From: Pseudomonadota bacterium
GTDB taxonomy: Bacteria; Pseudomonadota; Alphaproteobacteria; Rhizobiales; Xanthobacteraceae
Reading direction: 5' to 3'
NCBI GenBank assembly: GCA_023442085.1
Contig: JAEZMT010000052.1
Coordinates: 1-13,479 of the forward strand
DNA length: 13,479 nt
The position numbers were made by a program, and so were the translations under genes. Below are positions 1 to 5,989 of the stretch, in pieces. The notes under the pieces were generated by a model. It saw only the letters and a program-made list of their open reading frames with translations. It did not search any database and was not told the DNA's origin. Position 1 is the stretch's first letter; each line of letters starts with the position of its first letter.

Positions 1-523
1 ACATGAGCGGCGTGTGGAGGACGAAGCGCTTCTCCATGCCGAGGTTGAGCGCCACCTGCATGGCCTTGATGGTGTCGTCCCGGCAGTCGGGATAGCCGGA
101 GAAGTCCGTCTCGCACATGCCGCCGACAATGTGCCGGAGGCCTCGGCGGTAGGCGAGGGCGGCGGCGAAGGTGAGGAAGACGAGGTTTCGGCCGGGCACG
201 AAGGTGTTCGGCAGGCCGCTCTCCTCCATGTGGACGGCCACATCGCGCGTGAGGGCAGTGTCTGAGATCTGGCCGAGCACTGGCAGGTCCAGCACGTGGT
301 CGTCGCCGAGGCGGGCCGCCCAGAGCGGGTTAAGGGCGCGGAAGGCGGCGCGCAGCACGGGGCGGCGCTCCAGCTCCACCGCGTGGCGCTGGCCGTAATC
401 GAAGCCCAGCGTCTCCACCCGGCCGAAGCGCTCCAGCGCATAAGCGAGGCAGGTGGCGGAATCCTGCCCGCCGGAAAAGAGGACGAGCGCGCCCTCCTCC
501 CGATGCAACGCGGCCTCAGCCAT
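1..523 (-). CDS. queC: 7-cyano-7-deazaguanine synthase QueC (N-terminal part, cut by window edge)
   Basis: QueC converts 7-carboxy-7-deazaguanine to preQ0 with ATP and ammonia, an early step of queuosine tRNA modification in the cytoplasm. I translated the minus strand from the ATG at 523-521 and found an open frame of 174 codons to the edge. The ATP-pyrophosphatase loop SGGQDSATCL lies near residues 16-25. Further family blocks follow: FDYGQRH, then VPGRNLVFL, then ETDFSGYPDCR. A purine-rich AAAGAGG sits about 10 bases upstream of the ATG. Family members are about 230 residues long, so the C-terminal zinc-binding cysteine cluster should lie beyond the left edge. The next gene, bolA, is on the same strand with a 30-base gap, so the two may be co-transcribed, although their functions are unrelated. 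The identification is secure; only the C-terminus is unseen. Confidence 0.95.
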   Translation of the reverse strand, partial: MAEAALHREEGALVLFSGGQDSATCLAYALERFGRVETLGFDYGQRHAVELERRPVLRAAFRALNPLWAARLGDDHVLDLPVLGQISDTALTRDVAVHMEESGLPNTFVPGRNLVFLTFAAALAYRRGLRHIVGGMCETDFSGYPDCRDDTIKAMQVALNLGMEKRFVLHTPLM

Positions 524-553
524 GCGCAGGCGACCTCTTTACCAAGTTCAGGC

Positions 554-853
554 TCATTCGCCGGGCGCCTTGGCCTCGATGGCGAGGGCGTGCAGGCCGC
601 GCGCGATCTCGCCTTCCAACAAGCCGTTGACGATGCGGTGACGCTCCACGCGGCTCTTGCCGGTGAAGCTCGGGGACACCACCCGCACCCGAAGGTGGGT
701 GATGCCGCCGTCGCCGCGGTTGGCGCCCTTGTGGTCGTGCATCACGCCGGCATGGCCGGCATGCTTGTGGCTCTCGTCCTCCAGTTCGAGGGCGAGGGGC
801 GTGAGGCCGGCCTCAAGGGTCTGGCGGATGGAGGCAAGAGATGTTTCGGACAT
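554..853 (-). CDS. bolA: BolA family protein
   Basis: BolA-type proteins are small cytoplasmic partners of monothiol glutaredoxins that bind [2Fe-2S] clusters and act in iron-sulfur trafficking; some also bind DNA. This 99-residue product has the N-terminal ESHKHAGHAG block (residues 27-36) and the class block VVSPSFTGKSRVERHRIVN (58-76) with the expected conserved His72. A stretch at about 37-50, rich in His and Gly, lengthens the loop where iron-sulfur ligands usually lie. I chose the ATG at 853 (MSETS) because homologues begin near there; the only longer option starts with TTG at 874. The ribosome-binding site is weak. The gene lies divergent to the J-domain/cobST cluster, a neighbourhood I know from other alphaproteobacteria. 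BolA rather than the IbaG subgroup is likely but not proven. Confidence 0.9.
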   Translation of the reverse strand: MSETSLASIRQTLEAGLTPLALELEDESHKHAGHAGVMHDHKGANRGDGGITHLRVRVVSPSFTGKSRVERHRIVNGLLEGEIARGLHALAIEAKAPGE

Positions 854-925
854 GATGAAAAGGCTTCTGTGCAATGGATATGGACCAAAGGGCGCGGCCG
901 GTTATGGCGCTCCCGCGTGGGCGGC

Positions 926-954
926 ATTATATGGGGCTTGTCGCGGCCTGCCAC
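926..954 (-). promoter_or_regulatory. Candidate sigma-70-type promoter for bolA
   Basis: Read on the minus strand, GTGGCA (954-949) stands 17 bases before a consensus TATAAT (931-926). This would start transcription near 919 and leave a leader of about 65 bases before the bolA ATG at 853. A perfect TATAAT is rare by chance in such GC-rich DNA. The -35 and spacer lie inside the inverted repeat at 937-970. Confidence 0.5.
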
Positions 955-970
955 CCTCGGCCGCGACAAG
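937..970. repeat. Perfect 12-bp inverted repeat in the divergent bolA/J-domain region
   Basis: CTTGTCGCGGCC at 937-948 is the exact reverse complement of GGCCGCGACAAG at 959-970, with a 10-base centre. The arm centres are 22 bp apart, about two helical turns, which suits a dimeric regulator. The repeat covers the -35 and spacer of the candidate bolA promoter. No T-run follows on either strand, so a terminator is unlikely. The protein that might bind here is unknown. Confidence 0.6.
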
Positions 971-1069
971 GCCGGCTCAGCCGCCTGACCGCCCCGACCG
1001 ATTTCCCCGAACGCATCCTCTGCTACCCCCGTGGACCTGCGCTTTCTAAGCGCGCTGCACCGCAATTCC

Positions 1070-1098
1070 TTGCCGCGTCGCGGAACGGCGCCCATAAT
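1070..1098 (+). promoter_or_regulatory. Candidate promoter for the J-domain gene, possibly leaderless
   Basis: TTGCCG (1070-1075) and CATAAT (1093-1098) are separated by exactly 17 bases and match consensus at 4 of 6 and 5 of 6 positions. The -10 ends only nine bases before the ATG at 1108, so transcripts would start at or within a few bases of the start codon. No Shine-Dalgarno sequence is present, consistent with a leaderless mRNA. This may also feed cobS and cobT. Confidence 0.4.
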
Positions 1099-1107
1099 CG
1101 ACCAGCC

Positions 1108-1719
1108 ATGAAACTCGACTCCCCCCTTTTCGACCGCATCCGGGTCAAGCCCGCCGACGAACGGCCCAGCAGCCGGATGTCGCTGACGGGTTGCCAATGG
1201 CCGGGCTGCGCGGCGGAGGGCACGCACAAGGCGCCCAAGGGACGGCATCAGGAAGGCCAGTACTGGTCCTACTGCCTCGACCATGTGAAGGCCTACAACC
1301 AGTCCTACAATTATTTCTCGGGCATGACCGACGACGCGGTGTATGCCTACCAGAAGGATGCGCTGACCGGCCATCGCCCCACCTGGAAGATGGGCATGAA
1401 GGGCGCCGGCGGGCGCCGGGCGGGCGCGGACGCCACCGATGGCATGCGCGATCCCTTCGGCTTCACCGCCGAGATGGGCGGCACCTTCCGCGCTGACCGG
1501 CCGGAGCCCGACGGCAAGATCGTGCGCACCGCGGAGCGGCGGGCTCTGGAGGTGATGGGCCTCGAGATGTCGGCCAGCGCCGCGGAGATCAAGGCCCGCT
1601 ACAAGGAACTGGTGAAGCTGCACCACCCCGACGCCAACGGCGGCGACCGCTCCTCGGAGGATCGCCTGCGCAGCGTCATCCAGGCCTACAACAGCCTCAA
1701 GCAGGCCGGGTTCTGCTGA
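1108..1719 (+). CDS. J-domain (DnaJ-like) protein upstream of cobS
   Basis: This is a 203-residue protein with a C-terminal J domain (about 145-203) carrying the HPD motif at 173-175, which stimulates Hsp70 ATPase activity. The N-terminal half has Cys29, Cys34, Cys56 and His59 in a spacing that could bind zinc, followed by an aromatic stretch KAYNQSYNYFSGM. It lacks the Gly/Phe region and cysteine repeats of full DnaJ, so it is a specialised co-chaperone rather than DnaJ itself. The start MKLDSPLFDRIR is the one I associate with this alphaproteobacterial family; the frame stays open upstream to 874 but that extension is low-complexity. It precedes cobS by 117 bases. Its client is unknown; a role in assembling the cobaltochelatase or an iron-sulfur partner of BolA is inference only. 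Confidence 0.9.
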   Translation: MKLDSPLFDRIRVKPADERPSSRMSLTGCQWPGCAAEGTHKAPKGRHQEGQYWSYCLDHVKAYNQSYNYFSGMTDDAVYAYQKDALTGHRPTWKMGMKGAGGRRAGADATDGMRDPFGFTAEMGGTFRADRPEPDGKIVRTAERRALEVMGLEMSASAAEIKARYKELVKLHHPDANGGDRSSEDRLRSVIQAYNSLKQAGFC

Positions 1720-1807
1720 GCGGTTTCAGCCGGCGGGTCCTCAGGATCGCCGGCGACGCGGAGGCGGCCCCAAAGACCGCGCCGTGACGGACACGAACAC
1801 GAAAAGG

Positions 1808-1824
1808 GGCGCGCGGGGCGCGCC
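1808..1824 (+). other. Short GC hairpin just upstream of the cobS ribosome-binding site
   Basis: GGCGCGC (1808-1814) and GCGCGCC (1818-1824) are perfect complements with a three-base loop. The hairpin ends about 12 bases before the cobS ATG, close to the GGAGG at about 1828-1832. It has no T-run, so it is not a simple terminator. It could insulate or expose the ribosome-binding site, or mark an mRNA processing point. Confidence 0.45.
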
Positions 1825-1836
1825 GACGGAGGAGTT

Positions 1837-2820
1837 ATGAGCGGTTTGGAGACCACTGCCCCGATGCCGGACATGAAGGTGTCGGTTCGCCAGACGTTCG
1901 GCATCGATATCGACATGGAGGTTCCGGCCTACTCCGAAGCCGATCCGCACGTGCCGGAGCTGGACCCGGACTATCTGTTCGACCGGCCGACCACCCTCGC
2001 CATCCTCGCCGGCTTCGCCCGCAACCGTCGCGTGATGGTCACCGGCTTCCACGGTACCGGCAAGTCCACGCACATCGAGCAGGTGGCGGCGCGGCTGAAC
2101 TGGCCGTGCGTGCGCATCAACCTCGACAGCCACATCTCGCGCATCGACCTCATCGGCAAGGATGCGATCGTGGTGAAGGACGGCCTGCAGGTTACCGAAT
2201 TCCGCGACGGCATCCTGCCCTGGGCCTACCAGAACAACGTCGCCCTCGTGTTCGACGAATATGACGCCGGCCGCCCGGACGTGATGTTCGTGATCCAGCG
2301 CGTGCTGGAATCTTCCGGCCGGCTGACCCTGCTCGACCAGAGCCGCGTGATCCGCCCGCACGGCGCCTTCCGGCTGTTCGCCACCGCCAACACCATCGGC
2401 CTCGGCGACACCACCGGCCTCTATCACGGCACCCAGCAGATCAACCAGGCGCAGATGGACCGCTGGTCCATCGTGACCACGCTGAACTATCTCGCCCACG
2501 ACAAGGAAGTGGACATCGTGCTCGCCAAGGCGAAGCACTTCCAGAACGTGGAAGGCCGCGACACGGTGAACCGCATGGTCCGCCTCGCCGACCTCACGCG
2601 GCAGGCCTTCATGAACGGCGATCTCTCCACCGTCATGAGCCCGCGCACGGTCATCACCTGGGCCGAGAATGCGGACATCTTCCGCGACATCGCCTTCGCC
2701 CTGCGTGTCACCTTCCTCAACAAGTGCGACGAGCTGGAGCGCCCGCTGGTGGCGGAGTTCTACCAGCGCTGCTTCGGCCAGGAGCTGGCCGAGAGCACCG
2801 TCAACGTCGCCCTTTCCTGA
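1837..2820 (+). CDS. cobS: Cobaltochelatase subunit CobS (AAA+ ATPase)
   Basis: CobS is the AAA+ motor of the aerobic cobaltochelatase. With CobT it forms a ring complex that drives the CobN subunit to insert Co2+ into hydrogenobyrinic acid a,c-diamide, using ATP, in the cytoplasm. The 327-residue product is the usual family length (about 330). Walker A GFHGTGKST is at 70-78, Walker B ALVFDEYD at about 136-143, and sensor-1-like ATANT at 182-186. Arg209 in QMDRW is a candidate arginine finger. A strong GGAGG lies seven bases before the ATG. cobT follows after 107 bases. The sequence looks intact with no missing catalytic residue. MoxR-type AAA+ proteins are relatives, but the CobT neighbour and the N-terminal FGIDIDMEVPAYSE block settle the call. 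Confidence 0.97.
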   Translation: MSGLETTAPMPDMKVSVRQTFGIDIDMEVPAYSEADPHVPELDPDYLFDRPTTLAILAGFARNRRVMVTGFHGTGKSTHIEQVAARLNWPCVRINLDSHISRIDLIGKDAIVVKDGLQVTEFRDGILPWAYQNNVALVFDEYDAGRPDVMFVIQRVLESSGRLTLLDQSRVIRPHGAFRLFATANTIGLGDTTGLYHGTQQINQAQMDRWSIVTTLNYLAHDKEVDIVLAKAKHFQNVEGRDTVNRMVRLADLTRQAFMNGDLSTVMSPRTVITWAENADIFRDIAFALRVTFLNKCDELERPLVAEFYQRCFGQELAESTVNVALS

Positions 2821-2822
2821 GC

Positions 2823-2905
2823 GGGTGCGGCTCAGCCGCGCCCCATCTGAACAGGCTGCGCCACGGCGCGGCCTGTCGCCCCGCAAAAGCGCCGCCTGAC
2901 GGCGC
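2823..2905 (+). other. Three consecutive hairpins in the cobS-cobT gap
   Basis: Hairpin 1 begins two bases after the cobS stop: GGGTGCGGC (2823-2831) pairs with GCCGCGCCC (2835-2843), nine pairs with one G-U. Hairpin 2 pairs ACAGGCTGCGC (2851-2861) with GCGCGGCCTGT (2866-2876), eleven pairs with one G-U and a four-base loop. Hairpin 3 pairs GCGCCG (2889-2894) with CGGCGC (2900-2905). None has a T-run. They may protect the upstream message, tune the CobS:CobT ratio or limit read-through. Confidence 0.5.
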
Positions 2906-2927
2906 AAGAGCCGAAGAAGCACGCGCC

Positions 2928-4841
2928 ATGGCCACCAACCGCACCACCGGCAAGGCCCCAAAGGAAGCGCCGTCCGAGCCGTTCAAGCGCGCCGTCACCG
3001 GCTGCTTCAAGGCCATCGCCGGCGTCTCCGAGTTCGAGGTGTCCTTCGCCTCCGAGCGCCCCGCGCTGGGGCCGGACCGGGTGCGCCTGCCCGAGCCGCC
3101 GCGCCGTTTCTCGCTCCAGGACGCCGCCATCGTGCGCGGCCATGCGGACTCGCTCGCCTTGCGTCGCGCCTGTCATGATCCCGGCGTCCATCGCAAGATG
3201 CTGCCCCAGGGCGAGGTCGCGCGCGGCGTGTTCGAGGCGGTGGAGCAGGCGCGGGTGGAGGCCATCGGTGGCAACCGCATGCCGGGCGTGAAGCGCAATC
3301 TCGCGGCCATGCTGCAGGACCGCTACCACCGCGCCAATTACGCGGACATAACCGAGCGCTCCGAGGCCCCCATCGCCGATGCGGTGGCCCTGATGGTGCG
3401 CGAGCGCCTGACGGGCGAGCCGCCGCCTCCGGATGCCCGCCGCGTGGTGGACCTGTGGCGTCCCTTCATCGAGGAGCGGGCGGCCGGCGACCTCGCGCGG
3501 CTCATCGACAGCATCGAGAACCAGAAGAAGTTCGGCGAGGTGGCCCGCGACCTCCTCGCTTCCCTCGACATGGGCGAGGAGAGCGGCCTCGACACCGAGC
3601 AGGAGCCCGAGGAGGCCGAGAACGAGGGCGGTGCCGACGAGCAGGGCGGCGAGAACGGTGAAAGCCGCGAGGACGACAGCCAGCAGGGCGCCACCGAGAT
3701 GGAGGCCGAGCTTTCCGAAGAGGAAATGCCCGACTCTGCCGCCCAGAGCGAGGCCGCGCCCCCCGCCGACGTGCCCGATGGCACCGAGATGGGCGACAGC
3801 GAGGAGCCGGCCGAGCCGTGGTCGCCCCGCCCGCCGGTGACGCATGACAATCGCGGACCGGAATACCACGCCTTCACCACCAAGTTCGACGAGGAGACCT
3901 CCGCCGAGGACCTCTGCGACCCGGAAGAGCTGACGCGGCTCCGCTCCTATCTCGACAAGCAGCTCGCCAACCTCCAGGGCGTGGTGGCGCGCCTCGCCAA
4001 TCGGCTTCAGCGCAAGCTGCTGGCGCAGCAGAACCGCGCCTGGGAATTCGATCTCGAGGAGGGCGTGCTCGATCCTGCCCGCCTGCCGCGCGTCATCATG
4101 GACCCCATGGCCGCGCTCTCCTTCAAGCGCGAGCGCGACACCGACTTCCGCGACACGGTGGTGACGCTGCTCATCGACAATTCCGGCTCCATGCGCGGCC
4201 GCCCCATCACGGTGGCCGCCACCTGCGCCGACATCCTCGCCCGCACGCTTGAGCGCTGCGGCGTGAAGGTGGAAGTGCTGGGCTTCACCACCCGCGCCTG
4301 GAAGGGCGGCCAGTCCCGCGAGGCCTGGCTCGCCGCCGGCAAGCCTGCCGCGCCCGGCCGCCTCAACGACCTCAGGCACATCATCTACAAGTCCGCCGAC
4401 GCCCCGTGGCGCCGGGCACGCCGCAACCTTGGCCTGATGATGCGTGAGGGCCTTCTCAAGGAGAATATCGACGGCGAGGCGCTGGACTGGGCGCACAAGC
4501 GCCTGCTCGCCCGCACCGAGGCCCGGCGCATCCTGATGATGATCTCCGACGGCGCGCCGGTGGATGATTCCACGCTGTCGGTGAACGCCGGCAATTATCT
4601 GGAGCGGCACCTGCGCCACATCATCACCGAGATCGAGACCCGCTCGCCGGTGGAGCTGATCGCCATCGGCATCGGCCACGACGTGACGCGCTACTACCGC
4701 CGCGCCGTCACCATCGTGGACGCCGAGGAGCTGGGCGGGGTGATGACCGAGAAGCTCGCCGAGCTGTTCGAGGAGACGCCCGGAGGCGCGGGCCGGGGAA
4801 GTGCAGGCCGGGCGCCGGGACGCGGCGGCCGACTGCATTGA
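2928..4841 (+). CDS. cobT: Cobaltochelatase subunit CobT (VWA domain)
   Basis: CobT partners CobS in the ATP-driven chaperone complex of the CobNST cobaltochelatase of aerobic cobalamin synthesis. The 637-residue product matches the family length (about 630). Residues 1-215 form the conserved N-terminal region. Residues about 220-298 are a very acidic Glu/Asp-rich linker. The C-terminal von Willebrand A domain has the MIDAS motif DNSGSM at 417-422 (Asp417, Ser419, Ser421) and SDG with Asp541 later in the domain. The MIDAS metal site is thought to contact the CobN or CobS partner. I chose ATG 2928 (MATNRTT) because the open frame above it overlaps cobS with no family similarity; the ribosome-binding site (GAAGAAG) is weak. 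The C-terminal tail is Gly/Arg-rich. The next gene overlaps its stop codon, implying one transcript. Confidence 0.97.
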   Translation: MATNRTTGKAPKEAPSEPFKRAVTGCFKAIAGVSEFEVSFASERPALGPDRVRLPEPPRRFSLQDAAIVRGHADSLALRRACHDPGVHRKMLPQGEVARGVFEAVEQARVEAIGGNRMPGVKRNLAAMLQDRYHRANYADITERSEAPIADAVALMVRERLTGEPPPPDARRVVDLWRPFIEERAAGDLARLIDSIENQKKFGEVARDLLASLDMGEESGLDTEQEPEEAENEGGADEQGGENGESREDDSQQGATEMEAELSEEEMPDSAAQSEAAPPADVPDGTEMGDSEEPAEPWSPRPPVTHDNRGPEYHAFTTKFDEETSAEDLCDPEELTRLRSYLDKQLANLQGVVARLANRLQRKLLAQQNRAWEFDLEEGVLDPARLPRVIMDPMAALSFKRERDTDFRDTVVTLLIDNSGSMRGRPITVAATCADILARTLERCGVKVEVLGFTTRAWKGGQSREAWLAAGKPAAPGRLNDLRHIIYKSADAPWRRARRNLGLMMREGLLKENIDGEALDWAHKRLLARTEARRILMMISDGAPVDDSTLSVNAGNYLERHLRHIITEIETRSPVELIAIGIGHDVTRYYRRAVTIVDAEELGGVMTEKLAELFEETPGGAGRGSAGRAPGRGGRLH

Positions 4842-5851
4842 GGCGTCGCCTGCGTTTCGCAGCCTTTGTCGCCGCCGGGCTTCTCGGCGGCGCATTCCTG
4901 TTCAATCTCGCCTTTTCCAAGCCGGGCTCGCTGCCCCCCGAGCCGGTGGCGATCACGGTCACGGCGCAGCCTGTCACCACCTTCAAGCGGGGGGATGAAC
5001 TTGCGCAGTTCGGCCCGCTGCGGTTCCTCGGCGGGCTGGTGCTGACCTCGCCCTTCCCCGGCTTCGGCGGCATCTCCGGCTTCGCGCTGGAGCAGGACGG
5101 GCGTTTCCTCGCCATCACCGACGCCGGCCTGTTCCTCTCCGGCCGCCTCGTCACGGAGAACGACCGCCCCACGGGCCTTGCCGATGTCACAGCCGCGACC
5201 CTGCTGGACGCCGAGGGCAAGGTGCAGGCGGACAACGCGCGCGAGGATGTGGAATCCGTCACCCTCGCCCCCGATGCCGCCTATGTGGCGATGGAGACCA
5301 TCAACGAGATCTGGCGCTACCCGCGCGATCCCCTCGGCAAGCCGGGCAAGCTGGTGCCGGCTCCGGCCATCAAGGGGCTGAGGCGCAACACCGGTCTCGA
5401 AAGCCTCGCCTTCATGCCCTCCGGACCGCTCAAGGGCGCGCTCGTCGCCATCGGCGAGGAGGGGGCGAGGAAGGCAGACGATCTGCCCGGCTTCATCATC
5501 GGCGGGGCGACGCCCGGCACCTTCACCGTCGCCAAGAGCGGCCCGTTCGACGCCACCGACCTCGCGCTCGGGCCGGACGGTAATTTCTACCTGCTGGAAC
5601 GCCATTACACGCCGCTGGACGGCGTGAGCATGCAGTTGCGCCGCTTCTCCGCCAGCGAGGTGAAGCCGGGCGCGCGCATTACCGGCGAGGTGCTGGGGCG
5701 CTTCGACATGGGCTTTGAAATCGACAACATGGAAGGCCTCGGCGTCACCCGCAGCGCCGCCGGCGAGATCCTGCTGACGCTCATCTCCGACGATAATTTC
5801 AGCCCCCTCCAGCGCACGATCCTGCTGCGCTTCGCGGTATCGGGCGACTGA
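4838..5851 (+). CDS. Exported phytase-like/esterase-like beta-propeller protein
   Basis: This 337-residue protein starts with MRRRLRF and a hydrophobic segment (about 8-26), an export signal or membrane anchor, so the rest should lie in the periplasm. The body resembles the phytase-like family annotated as esterase-like activity of phytase: GGISGF at 77-82, AITDAG at 92-97, then NTGLESLAF, LLERHY and NMEGLG blocks typical of its beta-propeller repeats. The enzyme activity and substrate of this family are not established in general, and I see no basis for naming a reaction. The start is TTG at 4838, overlapping the cobT TGA by four bases (TTGA); no in-frame ATG would retain the signal sequence. 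This start-stop overlap suggests translational coupling with cobT. Phytase-like genes downstream of cobT are familiar to me from related genomes, but a link to cobalamin is inference. Confidence 0.82.
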   Translation: MRRRLRFAAFVAAGLLGGAFLFNLAFSKPGSLPPEPVAITVTAQPVTTFKRGDELAQFGPLRFLGGLVLTSPFPGFGGISGFALEQDGRFLAITDAGLFLSGRLVTENDRPTGLADVTAATLLDAEGKVQADNAREDVESVTLAPDAAYVAMETINEIWRYPRDPLGKPGKLVPAPAIKGLRRNTGLESLAFMPSGPLKGALVAIGEEGARKADDLPGFIIGGATPGTFTVAKSGPFDATDLALGPDGNFYLLERHYTPLDGVSMQLRRFSASEVKPGARITGEVLGRFDMGFEIDNMEGLGVTRSAAGEILLTLISDDNFSPLQRTILLRFAVSGD

Positions 5852-5855
5852 GGCT

Positions 5856-5908
5856 CCCCTGTTCCCCGAACCAGCGACGGCGCAGCCGGAGCGAGCCGGG
5901 GCACGGGG
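5856..5908 (+). other. Imperfect long-range hairpin between the cob cluster and the cyclase operon
   Basis: The 138-base gap 5852-5989 begins with CCCC (5856-5859) and CCCCG (5864-5868), which can pair with GGGG (5905-5908) and CGGGG (5897-5901) around a small internal loop. A short CGGC/GCCG hairpin lies between them. The position suits transcription termination or a boundary between units, but there is no T-run. I found no convincing promoter for the cyclase in the rest of the gap. Confidence 0.3.
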
Positions 5909-5989
5909 GTTGCCCGCCTTTCACCCCGCCTTCCGCACCGCCTCGTGCCGCGCTAGGCTCGTGCCGTCGCAACGGAATCCGCCAGCCGC

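Noticed and set aside
14..988. Plus-strand open frames over the queC and bolA region
   Set aside because: The minus strand gives clear QueC and BolA proteins with family motifs; the plus-strand products have none.
874..1107. Longer N-terminus of the J-domain protein starting at 874
   Set aside because: The added 78 residues are low-complexity, cover the divergent promoter region and lack similarity to the family, which starts near MKLDS at 1108.
2821..2927. Cobalamin riboswitch before cobT
   Set aside because: The gap is only 107 bases, has no B12-box-like sequence and is made of simple local hairpins.
5920..5959. Promoter for the cyclase operon (TTCACC with TAGGCT)
   Set aside because: The spacing of 28 bases is too long and the -35 at proper spacing (TTCCGC) is poor; no other pair was convincing.
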